From contig CP139021.1 in assembly GCA_034044135.1 (NCBI GenBank), positions 7,478,001 through 7,542,000 on the forward strand: a stretch of 64,000 nt of DNA. The letters are read 5' to 3'. This DNA comes from Flammeovirgaceae bacterium SG7u.111. GTDB lineage: Bacteria; Bacteroidota; Bacteroidia; Cytophagales; Flammeovirgaceae. Shown here in pieces: positions 17,401 to 25,736 of this stretch (position 1 is its first letter; each line of letters begins with the position of its first letter). The translations under genes were made by a program, and so were the position numbers. The notes beneath the pieces were generated by a model that was not told the DNA's origin, made no database searches, and saw only the letters and a list, made by a program, of their open reading frames with translations.

Positions 17401-17895
17401 ATGTTTGAAAGCACCATGCAGTATAGAGATGCTGAACACGGTGGATTATCTTACGATATCGTAGATGGTGTAAATGTGCTAAACCCTAGTGGGCAATACC
17501 ACGATGGTGTAATACTCGAAGGAGTTACTGCTAGTGGGGAACCTAATACTACTGTAATCGATGCAGGTTCTTACTATATGAACAGCTATACTTGGGGCGG
17601 GTTTGGTGGAGGCTATGACGGCCAATACTCAGAGGCTGTTATGGACAATAGCTTTATCAAACTACGTGAGGCTAGCCTTACTTACAACCTCCCAAAAGAA
17701 TTGGTTTCAAGAGTTGGTTTGCAACAAACGTCTCTAAGTATTGTTGGAAGAAACCTGTTTTATATTTGGAAGAATACTCCTGACAATTGGGATCCTGAGG
17801 CTGCAATTGGTAATTCTTGGATTGCTCAAGGTGTCGACAACTATGCTGCTGCTCCAACAAGAAGTTTGGGTGTTATTTTAAGGGCTAAATTCTAA
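14497..17895 (+). CDS. susC: SusC/RagA-type TonB-dependent outer-membrane transporter
   Basis: A 1132-aa outer-membrane protein. After a hydrophobic signal ending ...NKANAQS come a carboxypeptidase-regulatory-like beta-sandwich (about 50-130: GTVTDQSSGDFLPGVAIQIK), a TonB plug (about 140-265, including VRGASSISFNTQPLYVIDGV) and a large C-terminal beta barrel ending in Phe (LRAKF). SusC proteins import oligosaccharides with a SusD lid. The N-terminal leader is longer than usual, with a basic stretch before the hydrophobic core. It is 18 bp upstream of susD, and an operator for the divergent LacI regulator lies 223 nt upstream. Substrate is inferred from context as N-glycan fragments. Confidence 0.95.
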   Translation: MDENYSNRLSLVKGYSPKTSVRGKSSTITKVFVQILVLVFVLAVNKANAQSIITGTVTDQSSGDFLPGVAIQIKGTSTGTISDIDGNFKITAKSTDVLVFSYVGFTNQEITVGNQTTISVVLEEDITQLSEVIVTALGIEREEKSLGYAIASVGTEELVSAGNMNVGSALTGKLAGVRVATANGGAASAVNIQVRGASSISFNTQPLYVIDGVPMRNDALINLQNAGSNNNFWNEQRVRENGLIDINPEDIETITVLKGASASALYGSDGGNGVVVITTKKGTSKKKGLGVDLKLQYDMEQLAFQPDWQNSYGPGYDGANNEAITGNREGWITEDDGAIHPYYGAYGQFGPKFDGRTVKYWDGTDKTYAANEDNYKDFFNTGYNKNINVAISNSGDNGSFRLSYARQDYEGIMPGFEMKKNNFNFNGTMKLHDKVSVDLVSSFINNTVHNRPYMLNQVFGSYGGFFSRMDDMSVYQSRYQTSEGYRYVTYDQNYNDEEKFLYRMRASNLLDYHWNQLKNSKDETTNRFLNSVTVKYQISPKFMIRGRLGNDYTSTEHETKEYSQYASAFGYTGTYRLQNGNYSLLYGDALASYSETLSSNVKMNLSVGGTFRQDRYLESTSGTNGGLVIENYFKLVNSSQPLNGGSQVNTYERNNYNEAGFAIAEFSFKDYLFLQGTGRYEARSTLAADKNAYFYPSANASFVFSDAFEMPSFIDYGKVRASWGLVGNPPTTYAAAVTYSLGSVNTSNGAVIYQSPTSSNYGNEAIDIEVKRETEFGLEVSLFGGKVSLDAAYYNNVIRNQIINVATPASAGASSMLANVGTLSNEGVEFAINTTPVMTGNFRWDLGFNYGFNKNKLTELAEGVDYLTSEDKDGGSLYIRAEEGETLGNIYVLPTLTDENGNKIVGENGLYSLDNSGDYINVGNIMPKAVGGITNTFSYKDFTLNIVADYRFGAKMVSTPYLYMKGAGMFESTMQYRDAEHGGLSYDIVDGVNVLNPSGQYHDGVILEGVTASGEPNTTVIDAGSYYMNSYTWGGFGGGYDGQYSEAVMDNSFIKLREASLTYNLPKELVSRVGLQQTSLSIVGRNLFYIWKNTPDNWDPEAAIGNSWIAQGVDNYAAAPTRSLGVILRAKF

Positions 17896-17913
17896 TTTTA
17901 ATCAGAAATAGAG

Positions 17914-19479
17914 ATGAAGAAATTTTTAATAAATACCATTATATTGGGAGGTCTTCTCATGGTTGCTATTGGCTGTAGCGATAAATTGGAGGAATATTAT
18001 GCCGATCCAAACAAGACCACAGAGCCAGAAATGAGTAAGTTGCTTACTTACATGTTTAATAATGATAGGATAAAGCCAACTTATTGGGATTACAGGACTT
18101 TTACATTCCCAACTACGGCTAAGTATACCCAGTTTTACGGTTTTTCTGTAAGCAATAAAGTTTACCAGAATAACCTTGCTTACACAGAAGATAGATGGGA
18201 AGCATTTTATACGGGTGGTATTATGAATTCGTACCGCTCTATGGAGAAAGCCTACAATGAAATGGGTGAAGATGAGAAGGAACGAAATAAGGTCTTCCTT
18301 CAAGTGGCAAAAGTCCTTGTATATGATCATGCGGCTCAATTAGTCGATTTGTGGGGAGATATTCCATTTTCAGAAGCAGGACAGATCAATCTTACGAGTG
18401 CATTAGTCAACGCTAAGTTCGACGATGCTTCAGAGGTATATACTACAATTATAGCAGAGTTGGCTGAAGTCAATACTTATCTTGCAAGTGCTGATTTGCC
18501 TTCTACGGTGGAAACACTTCTGGCTGCTCAGGATATTATGAACAACGGTGATTTGCTAGCTTGGCGTAAATATGCCAATTCATTGAGACTTAGGTTGCTT
18601 ATGAGAATTAGCAATATAGATGAAGCTACTGCTAAATCAACTATTGCTACCATGCTTGCTGACCCAACTACCTATCCTCTTATCGATGGAAATGATGAGA
18701 ATGCGGTATTGGAGATGTACCCAGAGGGAAGTTCACTTTATTCTGAGATTCACGCTGTATTTTCAGACCTTACTCCTGTTGCAGCAGAATTGATAGTTGA
18801 GGATGTAATGGATGCAAATGAAGACCCAAGAACAGATGTGTTTTGGGATGCTGGTACAGAAGGCTTTGTTGGTTTGCCAGCAGATGTAACTGCTAATGAA
18901 CAACAAGATTTAATAAACAGTGGAGCTATTGCGACATTCGACTCAGCTACTTTTATTTACAACTGGAATATTCCAGGAGTTATGATAACTGCTGCCGAAG
19001 TTAACTTTATCAAAGCTGAGGCTTTTGAAAGATGGGGCGGAGGAGATGCGCAAGGTGCTTATGAAACTGCCATCAGACAATCGATTGAGTTTTATTATAC
19101 CCTGAACCAAGCTCAAGTACAAGGTAATGGTAATAATTCATTCTCAAGAGATCCAATGGACTCTCCTTCTGAAGAAGCTATCACCAACTTTTTATCAAAA
19201 GCTGCTATTGCTTATACAGGTACAACCGATCAGAAACTTGAGAAAATCGCTACGCAGAAATGGGTGAATTACTTCATACTTCAAGCAGATCAAGCTTGGG
19301 CAGAAGTTAGAAGAACAGGATATCCTGTTCTAGAATTCAAAGAAGATCCAGGTACAAATGAGTTGCCTCCGAACAGGTTGTTATATCCTGCTACAGAGAA
19401 AAGTAACAACGGAGCAAATTATGAAGTTGTGAAAGGCGATGACTTGAGAGAGGGTCGCATATTCTGGGATGTAAACTAA
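17914..19479 (+). CDS. susD: SusD/RagB-type glycan-binding lipoprotein (SusD-like_2 branch)
   Basis: A 521-aa surface lipoprotein. The signal peptide ends in VAIGC (Cys21), followed by DKLEEYYADPNKT, typical of the SusD-like_2 branch. The helical TPR-like body contains KAEAFERWGG and the C-terminal AWAEVRRTGYPVLEF segment characteristic of SusD homologs. It forms the lid of the SusC transporter and captures oligosaccharides. Gene order and 18-bp spacing show an operon with susC, closed by a strong terminator 48 nt downstream. Confidence 0.95.
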   Translation: MKKFLINTIILGGLLMVAIGCSDKLEEYYADPNKTTEPEMSKLLTYMFNNDRIKPTYWDYRTFTFPTTAKYTQFYGFSVSNKVYQNNLAYTEDRWEAFYTGGIMNSYRSMEKAYNEMGEDEKERNKVFLQVAKVLVYDHAAQLVDLWGDIPFSEAGQINLTSALVNAKFDDASEVYTTIIAELAEVNTYLASADLPSTVETLLAAQDIMNNGDLLAWRKYANSLRLRLLMRISNIDEATAKSTIATMLADPTTYPLIDGNDENAVLEMYPEGSSLYSEIHAVFSDLTPVAAELIVEDVMDANEDPRTDVFWDAGTEGFVGLPADVTANEQQDLINSGAIATFDSATFIYNWNIPGVMITAAEVNFIKAEAFERWGGGDAQGAYETAIRQSIEFYYTLNQAQVQGNGNNSFSRDPMDSPSEEAITNFLSKAAIAYTGTTDQKLEKIATQKWVNYFILQADQAWAEVRRTGYPVLEFKEDPGTNELPPNRLLYPATEKSNNGANYEVVKGDDLREGRIFWDVN

Positions 19480-19526
19480 AGTTGAATTAACTAGGCTATC
19501 ATATAAGTTTTAATGAATGAGAGAGA

Positions 19527-19555
19527 AAAGGTGCCTTACATGAGGCACCTTTTTT
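19527..19555 (+). terminator. Terminator of the susCD operon
   Basis: Stem AAAAGGTGCCT / AGGCACCTTTT with a T6 run, 48 nt after the susD stop. Confidence 0.85.
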
Positions 19556-19742
19556 ATTCCAATGACCAGCTTGGTTAGGCTTCTTATATTCAATGGGATA
19601 GATAATTGGCTTCGTATTTAGCGATCAGAAAACTAAAAGGGAGTGTAAAGAAGAAAGATTGTTTCCTTCAGTGGAAATAACCCCACTTGTTCTTTACTGT
19701 TCTATTCTTATTTTTTTAAGCTCTACTTATCAACTAAAAGAA

Positions 19743-21905
19743 ATGATTAATTCCATTAAAAAACACATACTGCTCTGCTATTTGTGTCTCATATCTCTTT
19801 ATTGCAACGCACAGGATACTCCAATTTTTAGAAATCCAGAACTTTCAGCTGAAACTAGGGTCGAGAATCTGCTTGAACACCTGACCTTAGAAGAAAAAAT
19901 TTCCCTTATGGGGTACAACAATCAAGGAGTGCCTCGCTTGGGAATTCCTCAGTACAACTGGTGGAACGAAGCGCTTCATGGTGTAGCAAGAGCGGGAAAT
20001 GCCACTGTTTTTCCACAGGCAATTGCCTTGGCTGCTACCTTCAACGACGGCCTTGTCCATAAAGTAGCAGACATAATTTCCACAGAGGCACGCGCTAAAT
20101 ATAACTTGGCTGTAGCCAAAAACAGGCACCTCCAATATATGGGGCTCACCTTTTGGTCTCCCAATATCAACCTTTTCCGCGACCCTCGTTGGGGTAGGGG
20201 ACAAGAAACTTATGGAGAAGATCCGTTTCTTACTTCTAAAATGGGACTTTCTTTTGTAAAAGGTCTCCAAGGAGAAGATGAACATTACTTGAAAGTATCT
20301 GCTGCTGCAAAGCACCTCGCCGTCCATAGCGGCCCAGAGGCAAACCGACATACTTTTAATGCCATTGTAGATGAAAAAGATTTGAGGGAAACGTATTTAT
20401 ACGCCTTCGAAAAACTGGTAGGCGGAGGAGTGGAATCCATTATGTGCGCCTACAATCGCGTCAATGGCGAACCTTGCTGTACCAGCAAAACGCTTATAGA
20501 AGATATATTGAAAGGTGAATGGAAGTTCAATGGACACATCGTAACCGATTGCTGGGCATTGGAAGATATTTATGCTCGACATAAAGTAATGGGAACGGCT
20601 ACGGAAGTGGCAGCGGCGGCAGTAAAAGCTGGGGTAAACCTCGACTGCTCCAACCTTATGCAAGCAGAACTGATGCCTGCTATTGAGCAAGGCTTGTTGG
20701 CTAAAGAAGAAATTGATGGCGCGCTGGTTCCTAACCTAACCACGCTTTTCAAACTTGGCTTTTTTGACGAGCCATCCCTGAATCCTTATAGCAACTTAGG
20801 TCGGGAAGATGTTCATAACCAAGAGCAAATTGCACTTGCCAAAAAGGCAGCTCTGGAAAGTATGGTCTTATTAAAAAATGCCAATAATCTTTTGCCCATC
20901 AATAAAGAAGAATATGGCAGCATCGTAGTCGCTGGAAGCAATTCGGGTTCGCTAGATGCTATGCTGGGAAACTACCACGGTATTTCTGGAAACATCGTCA
21001 CGTATGCGGAAGGAATAAGCGAAGCTGCTGGGCCTGAAATGGCTGTTCAATACGACCTTGGCTCTAACTATACTGATACCACACATTTCGGAGGCGTTTG
21101 GGCTTCCGAAACCAGCGACCTGACCATCGCCGTTATCGGGCTGACTCCCGTGCTCGAAGGAGAAGAAGGCGATGCCTTTTTGGCTGCCAATGGTGGCGAT
21201 AAAAAAGATTTGAGTATCCCTGCTGCGCATGTGGCTTTCCTGAAAAAACTAAGATCAAAACACGATAAGCCAATCATCACGGTGATCACTGCTGGAAGCG
21301 CTGTGGATATTTCTGCCATCGAGCCTTATTCCGATGCCATCATCATGGCTTGGTACGCTGGCGAGCAAGGGGGGAATGCATTAGCCGATATTATTTTTGG
21401 GGCAGCATCTCCTTCTGGAAGACTGCCAATTACTTTCTACAAATCGTTCGACGACCTTCCTCCCTACAACAGCTACGCTATGAAGGGAAGGACGTATCGC
21501 TATTTTGATGGGGAAGTACAATATCCGTTTGGCTATGGTCTCAGTTATGGAAAATTTGCGTACGAATGGGTAAAAATCCCAGAGAAAAAGTACAAAAAGG
21601 GCGATACGATTGAGGTTTCAGTAAAAGTGAAAAACGCTGGAGCGTACGATGCGGAAGAAGTGGTACAAGCCTATATCCAATATCCTGAAATAGACCGTAT
21701 GCCTATCAAAGAATTGAGGGCATTTAAGAAAACAACAGTAAAAAAGAACGGTGAGAGCGAGGTTTCACTGAGCATCCCGATAGCAGAATTGAGAAAATGG
21801 GATACTGCAAAAGGCGAATGGGAAATATACTCGGGCACCTACACTCTTGTACTTGGGAGTGATTCGAGAGACGAAAAATTAACCACAACTTTTACCATTA
21901 AATAA
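19743..21905 (+). CDS. Glycoside hydrolase family 3 (beta-xylosidase/beta-glucosidase-like)
   Basis: About 720 aa from the ATG at 19743, which begins a proper signal peptide (MINSIKKHILLCYLCLISLY...). An in-frame ATG at 19659 adds 28 residues and seems false. GH3 domains: an (alpha/beta)8 barrel with RWGRGQETYGEDP, KHLAVHSGPE and nucleophile Asp269 in HIVTDCWAL; an alpha/beta sandwich (about 395-600); and a C-terminal fibronectin-like domain. The TDCWAL and SGPE motifs are closer to the beta-xylosidase branch than to NagZ-type hexosaminidases. A beta-xylosidase would fit plant- or invertebrate-type N-glycans with core xylose, but specificity is unproven. It has its own promoter region after the susD terminator. 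Confidence 0.88.
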   Translation: MINSIKKHILLCYLCLISLYCNAQDTPIFRNPELSAETRVENLLEHLTLEEKISLMGYNNQGVPRLGIPQYNWWNEALHGVARAGNATVFPQAIALAATFNDGLVHKVADIISTEARAKYNLAVAKNRHLQYMGLTFWSPNINLFRDPRWGRGQETYGEDPFLTSKMGLSFVKGLQGEDEHYLKVSAAAKHLAVHSGPEANRHTFNAIVDEKDLRETYLYAFEKLVGGGVESIMCAYNRVNGEPCCTSKTLIEDILKGEWKFNGHIVTDCWALEDIYARHKVMGTATEVAAAAVKAGVNLDCSNLMQAELMPAIEQGLLAKEEIDGALVPNLTTLFKLGFFDEPSLNPYSNLGREDVHNQEQIALAKKAALESMVLLKNANNLLPINKEEYGSIVVAGSNSGSLDAMLGNYHGISGNIVTYAEGISEAAGPEMAVQYDLGSNYTDTTHFGGVWASETSDLTIAVIGLTPVLEGEEGDAFLAANGGDKKDLSIPAAHVAFLKKLRSKHDKPIITVITAGSAVDISAIEPYSDAIIMAWYAGEQGGNALADIIFGAASPSGRLPITFYKSFDDLPPYNSYAMKGRTYRYFDGEVQYPFGYGLSYGKFAYEWVKIPEKKYKKGDTIEVSVKVKNAGAYDAEEVVQAYIQYPEIDRMPIKELRAFKKTTVKKNGESEVSLSIPIAELRKWDTAKGEWEIYSGTYTLVLGSDSRDEKLTTTFTIK

Positions 21906-21987
21906 CCAACACCATAAACACATATGCTTAACTCAGCCTTGTTGCAAATTACGTATCAATAAGGTTGATCGATTTAGCTAAATGGAC

Positions 21988-22017
21988 ACCAGTAGTTTTT
22001 TAACTGCTGGTTTTTTT
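21988..22017 (+). terminator. Terminator after the GH3 gene
   Basis: Hairpin ACCAGTAG / CTGCTGG (one G-U pair) followed by T7, about 85 nt after the GH3 stop. Confidence 0.75.
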
Positions 22018-22049
22018 GTTTTAAAGACGGTTCGTTTGGATACAACAAG

Positions 22050-22210
22050 TAACAAAATTCCGACGGGCTGACATATTTATGGAAAAGAGTAAGTAAAGGA
22101 TCAAAAGCCCCGAAGGGATGACATTTATTTGTTAGTCTTGTGCCACCCCTTCGGAGCTATTTCTAAAGGCAGGTATGACTCGCTATAAATATTACATCCC
22201 TTCGGGATTT
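22050..22210. repeat. REP-like inverted repeat cluster
   Basis: GCCCCGAAGGGATGACATTTAT (22107-22128) is mirrored by ATAAATATTACATCCCTTCGGG (about 22184-22205). A degenerate relative, CCGACGGGCTGACATATTTAT, lies at about 22058-22078, and a partial CACCCCTTCGG at 22144. Such CCGAAGGGATGACAT units look like dispersed intergenic palindromes of Bacteroidota genomes. Confidence 0.5.
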
Positions 22211-22254
22211 GTATAAAAGTATTTCAATTGTTCAGGTACTTATTTTTAGAGAGA

Positions 22255-22600
22255 GTTGAACTTGTAGCCCAACTTTGTGCCAGCAAGTTTACTTCCTAGA
22301 GAGCTATTGCCATATGTACCGAAGATGGAAAATCCTTGGGGAAGCAAGGCTAAACTCTGCTGAAGTAACAAAAAAAATCTTGCCGGGGAAAGGAAAATCC
22401 CGAAGGAATAAAACTATATCTTGACAAAATGGTATTATACCTAGGCGAATGGTGACTATTTGCGTGTCAAATAGTCTTAAAGGGAAAAAGGTAATAAAAA
22501 AGGACCGCTCATGAATTCGTGACCTTACCCGACCAGAACCCACAAACGGTCTTTAGTATGTAATGGAAATAAGTAGGTGATAGTTAGTAATTATCTTTTG
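22255..22600. other. Structured non-coding stretch, possible group II intron remnant
   Basis: No credible gene. The sequence is rich in short paired segments and purine-rich loops, for example GGGGAAAGGAAAATCCCGAAGG, GACTATTTGCGTGTCAAATAGTC and GACCGCTCATGAATTCGTGACC. It resembles domain I of bacterial group II introns in my memory, but no reverse transcriptase or domain V is visible, and the IS copy at 22606 truncates it. Assignment is tentative. Confidence 0.3.
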
Positions 22601-22605
22601 TTTAA

Positions 22606-23472
22606 GATCATGTTTAAAAATTTTAAATAGGCATTTTTTTGATCCTATTAAGTATTATTTGGCAGTTTTGCCATAAAACCCAAGCTTCTTGGCTTTTGGT
22701 AGTTTTTTCATAGTCTTTGGACAGCCTCCGGAAGAAATTGAACGTGCCGAATGTCCTCTCGGTGACCCATCTCCACTTGATGGGCACAAAGCCCCTGGGG
22801 GTTGGGGGACAAGAGGATATCTCGACCTCTACGCCCCTTATGTTGTCCTCTACCCATCCGGTGAACTTCTTTTTATAGGCCTGGTCTGCCAGGATCTTTT
22901 CCATCCTGTGCAGGTAGCCCAAGAGGGGCTCCACCACCCGTTGCCCTATCGTGCCGTCATGCTCGTTGGCGCCAGTGGCGACCACTCCCCATACCAGCCC
23001 GAGCGTATCGGTGATGACGTGCCTTTTTCTCCCGTTCACCTTCTTGTTGCCGTCCAGCCCCGTGTCCTGCCCGATAAAAGGCGCGCACTTTACCGACTGG
23101 CTATCAATGGAAAGCATGCTCGGGGTCGCCTTCTTGCCCTTCCTCTTGCGCTCTAGTTGGTTGAGTGCCGCGTTCAGCCGAAAAAGCGTGTTGTCCCCCT
23201 GCCACTTGCGGAAATAATAGTATACCACATTCCAAGGAGGGCGTCCCTCGCCCGAGAGGCTGCGCCACTGCTGTCCGCTGCGCATGCAGTACAAGATCGA
23301 GTCCACCACGTCCCTGAGGTCATATTTGCGTTTCCTTTCCACGGGAAGATATTCTTTTATATATTGCCATTGCCGGGAGGTCAAGCGGGTATATCCTGTT
23401 TCCATAAACTTTGTTGTTTCGTCACTACAAAGTTTTAGCCTGCCCGGCTCTTTTCAAAATTTAAACATGCTC
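22606..23472 (-). mobile_element. IS5-family insertion sequence, copy 2
   Basis: The same 867-bp element as at 7410-8276, in opposite orientation, with the same imperfect terminal repeats and TAA flanks (22603-22605 and 23473-23475). The two copies bracket about 15 kb holding htrA, GH9, the LacI regulator, susCD and GH3. Confidence 0.9.
22623..23405 (-). CDS. IS5-family DDE transposase, copy 2
   Basis: A 260-aa protein identical to the transposase of copy 1, with intact DDE residues (SIDSQSVK, ADQAYKKK, TERTFGTF). Identity of the two genes points to recent transposition or gene conversion. Antisense open frames over it are artefacts. Confidence 0.95.
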   Translation of the reverse strand: METGYTRLTSRQWQYIKEYLPVERKRKYDLRDVVDSILYCMRSGQQWRSLSGEGRPPWNVVYYYFRKWQGDNTLFRLNAALNQLERKRKGKKATPSMLSIDSQSVKCAPFIGQDTGLDGNKKVNGRKRHVITDTLGLVWGVVATGANEHDGTIGQRVVEPLLGYLHRMEKILADQAYKKKFTGWVEDNIRGVEVEISSCPPTPRGFVPIKWRWVTERTFGTFNFFRRLSKDYEKTTKSQEAWVLWQNCQIILNRIKKMPI

Positions 23473-23581
23473 TAAGACCTTGAGCTAAATCCAAAGTTTC
23501 TTTACAGTTTATAAATAGGGTTTAAAAGCTCTGTCTTGAGAAATCTTATCTTGATAAAGTTATATGCTAAACAATGTTCTG

Positions 23582-25399
23582 CTATTTTAATTTCTCCCAA
23601 CCCATTTTAGAGAAGTTTCTATAAATCAAAAATCCGCTGACCAAGGCAATTATTAAATAGATTAAGCCAGTAGTATACTCTAGGAAGAGTAATTTCCCAA
23701 TACCAAATAAGCTGAAGATCACTAAGAGGCAACCCAATAGCCAGTTGAGAAACAAGGCAAGGTAGCCCGTGTCGCTTTTTACCTCAGGCATGAGTTTACT
23801 TATCTTTGTCCAGCCTATTCCTCCTGGGTGCACTTTTCTATAGAACTCTTTTAAGGTAGCCTCATCGGTAGGAGGGGTTAATAGGGTTACTACCAACCAG
23901 CATACGGTGGACCATGCTACCAAAATGAGCAAGCATAACTCAAAATCTTTATTGATGATATCTAAGCCAAAAACACCTGTTAAGATGGGTAAGGCTGTAT
24001 AAGGTGCTACCATGGCGGCAATTTCGCTCCATGCATTTATCCTCCACCAAAACCATCTCAATATCAAGATTACGCCAATTCCTGCGCTCAATGCCAATAC
24101 CAATTTCCAAGCATCGCTAATTTGTTCTAGCTGCGTAGTGACAACTAGTGAAAAAAGCATTAGCAAGAAGGTGGTTATCTTAGACACTTTTACATAAAAT
24201 TTTTCTTCTGCATTAGGCTTGATGAATGGGCGATACAAGTCATTAATGATATACGATGTTCCCCATACAATCTGCGAGGCGATGGTGGACATATACGCAG
24301 CTAAAAAAGCGGCGAGTAGCAAGCCTACTAAACCTGAAGGTAGGTAATCTCTGATCATCATCACATAGGTAGCGCCACGGTCATCTGCTTCTGGGTACAA
24401 CACTAAGGTAGAAAGAGCTACCAACACCCATGGCCAAGGGCGAATAGCATAATGCGCCACTTGAAACCACAATGTAGCTAATAGAGAGTTTTTCTCATCT
24501 TTGGCAGACATCATTCGCTGGGCTACATAACCGCCACCACCTGGCTCAGAACCAGGATACCAACTCGCCCACCATTGTACCCCTAAGTATGCTACTACGG
24601 CTACCGCACTCATTTTTAAAATTCCTGTAGCACCCACTTCTTCTCCACTTCCTCCACCTACTACTGGCAGAAAATCAAATACCCACTGGGTATCGGACAA
24701 CGAATTTTTTAATTCAGCTATGCCGCCCACTTCGTCTACGGCATAAACGGCTAGGGCAATGCTGCCGCCCATGGCCATAATGAACTGGAAGGTATCGGTA
24801 ATGGAAACGCCCCACAAACCTGAGAGCGAAGAGTAAAATGCCACAAATAATAAAAGGCCGCCCACGAGCAACATGTGCGAAGTGAACTCAATACCTAACA
24901 GATGGATAGAAGTATGCCCGAATACAGTGAAATCGGGGAAAATCACGGTGAGGATTTTTACCATGGCAAGATTTACCCAAGCCATCACGATCACGTTCAT
25001 AAAAACTCCAATATACACCGCTCGCCATCCTCTTAAAAACCGAGCTGCTTTGCCCGAATAGCGTATAGAAACAAATTCAGCGTCGGTGAGGATATTTGCC
25101 CTACGCCAGAGCCTTGCGAAAAAGAATACGGTGAGCATACCGCCGAAGAGCATATTCCACCAAAGCCAGTTGCCAGCTATACCATTTTGGGCGACCAATT
25201 CGGTCACTGCCAAAGGAGTATCGGCTGCAAAAGTGGTGGCAACCATACTGGTGCCCGCTACATACCAAGGCAAGTTCCTGCCGCTTAAAAAAAAGTCGCT
25301 TGTGCTATTGCCTGCCCGCTTTGACATATAGATGCCAATGCCGATACTAACGACAAAATATAAGGCTATAATTGACCAGTCTAATAGTGATATCGCCAT
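23582..25399 (-). CDS. Sodium:solute symporter family transporter (SSS)
   Basis: A 605-aa inner-membrane protein with many hydrophobic segments. The N-terminal segments WSIIALYFVVSIGIGIYMS and SDFFLSGRNLPWYVAGTSM are signatures of the SSS/SGLT family. It would bring monosaccharides or small solutes into the cytoplasm with sodium. Next to a GlcNAc-6-P deaminase gene and sugar regulators, a sugar substrate is likely, but this is inference. Minus strand, with 337 bp between it and the deaminase gene, so it may have its own promoter. The IS copy inserted about 110 bp downstream of its stop. Confidence 0.88.
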   Translation of the reverse strand: MAISLLDWSIIALYFVVSIGIGIYMSKRAGNSTSDFFLSGRNLPWYVAGTSMVATTFAADTPLAVTELVAQNGIAGNWLWWNMLFGGMLTVFFFARLWRRANILTDAEFVSIRYSGKAARFLRGWRAVYIGVFMNVIVMAWVNLAMVKILTVIFPDFTVFGHTSIHLLGIEFTSHMLLVGGLLLFVAFYSSLSGLWGVSITDTFQFIMAMGGSIALAVYAVDEVGGIAELKNSLSDTQWVFDFLPVVGGGSGEEVGATGILKMSAVAVVAYLGVQWWASWYPGSEPGGGGYVAQRMMSAKDEKNSLLATLWFQVAHYAIRPWPWVLVALSTLVLYPEADDRGATYVMMIRDYLPSGLVGLLLAAFLAAYMSTIASQIVWGTSYIINDLYRPFIKPNAEEKFYVKVSKITTFLLMLFSLVVTTQLEQISDAWKLVLALSAGIGVILILRWFWWRINAWSEIAAMVAPYTALPILTGVFGLDIINKDFELCLLILVAWSTVCWLVVTLLTPPTDEATLKEFYRKVHPGGIGWTKISKLMPEVKSDTGYLALFLNWLLGCLLVIFSLFGIGKLLFLEYTTGLIYLIIALVSGFLIYRNFSKMGWEKLK

Positions 25400-25736
25400 G
25401 AGATGCGTCTGTTTAGTTTAATAGAAAACACTAAATAAAGTCCCCTCTAAAAATCCTGCTGGTATACAGAGTCTACCTGTTTCTTTAGGAAAGATATACC
25501 AGCTTAGGCAAGAAAAGTGGGAGATGCACTAAGCTTCTTTATAGTAAATCGAATATGTCGTTGGTTTTTGGGAGGTCGGAGGTTAAAAAGCTTTATTGTA
25601 TCAATAATGTTATGCTTTCTGGAAGTAGCGGTCTTTTTAATACAGTTTCATCTTTGAAAACATATGCTGTTTAGGTGGGAGAAGGCGCTCTAAAAACCTT
25701 TTCCCTACCTAAAGCAACAACACTACATATGTTAGG
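25400..25736. other. Intergenic region between nagB and the symporter gene
   Basis: No gene seen. It contains A+T-rich DNA and presumably the symporter promoter. Imperfect inverted segments around 25455-25505 (CTGCTGGTATAC / TATACCAGC) may form a weak hairpin. Confidence 0.4.

Noticed and set aside
22304-22543. Minus-strand 79-codon frame
   Set aside because: No start context, no homology, and the DNA looks like structured RNA rather than coding.
7410-23472. Composite transposon carrying susCD
   Set aside because: It contains housekeeping htrA, and the 3-bp TAA flanks are the same for each single copy, so there is no proof of joint movement. Kept only as an inversion-prone block.
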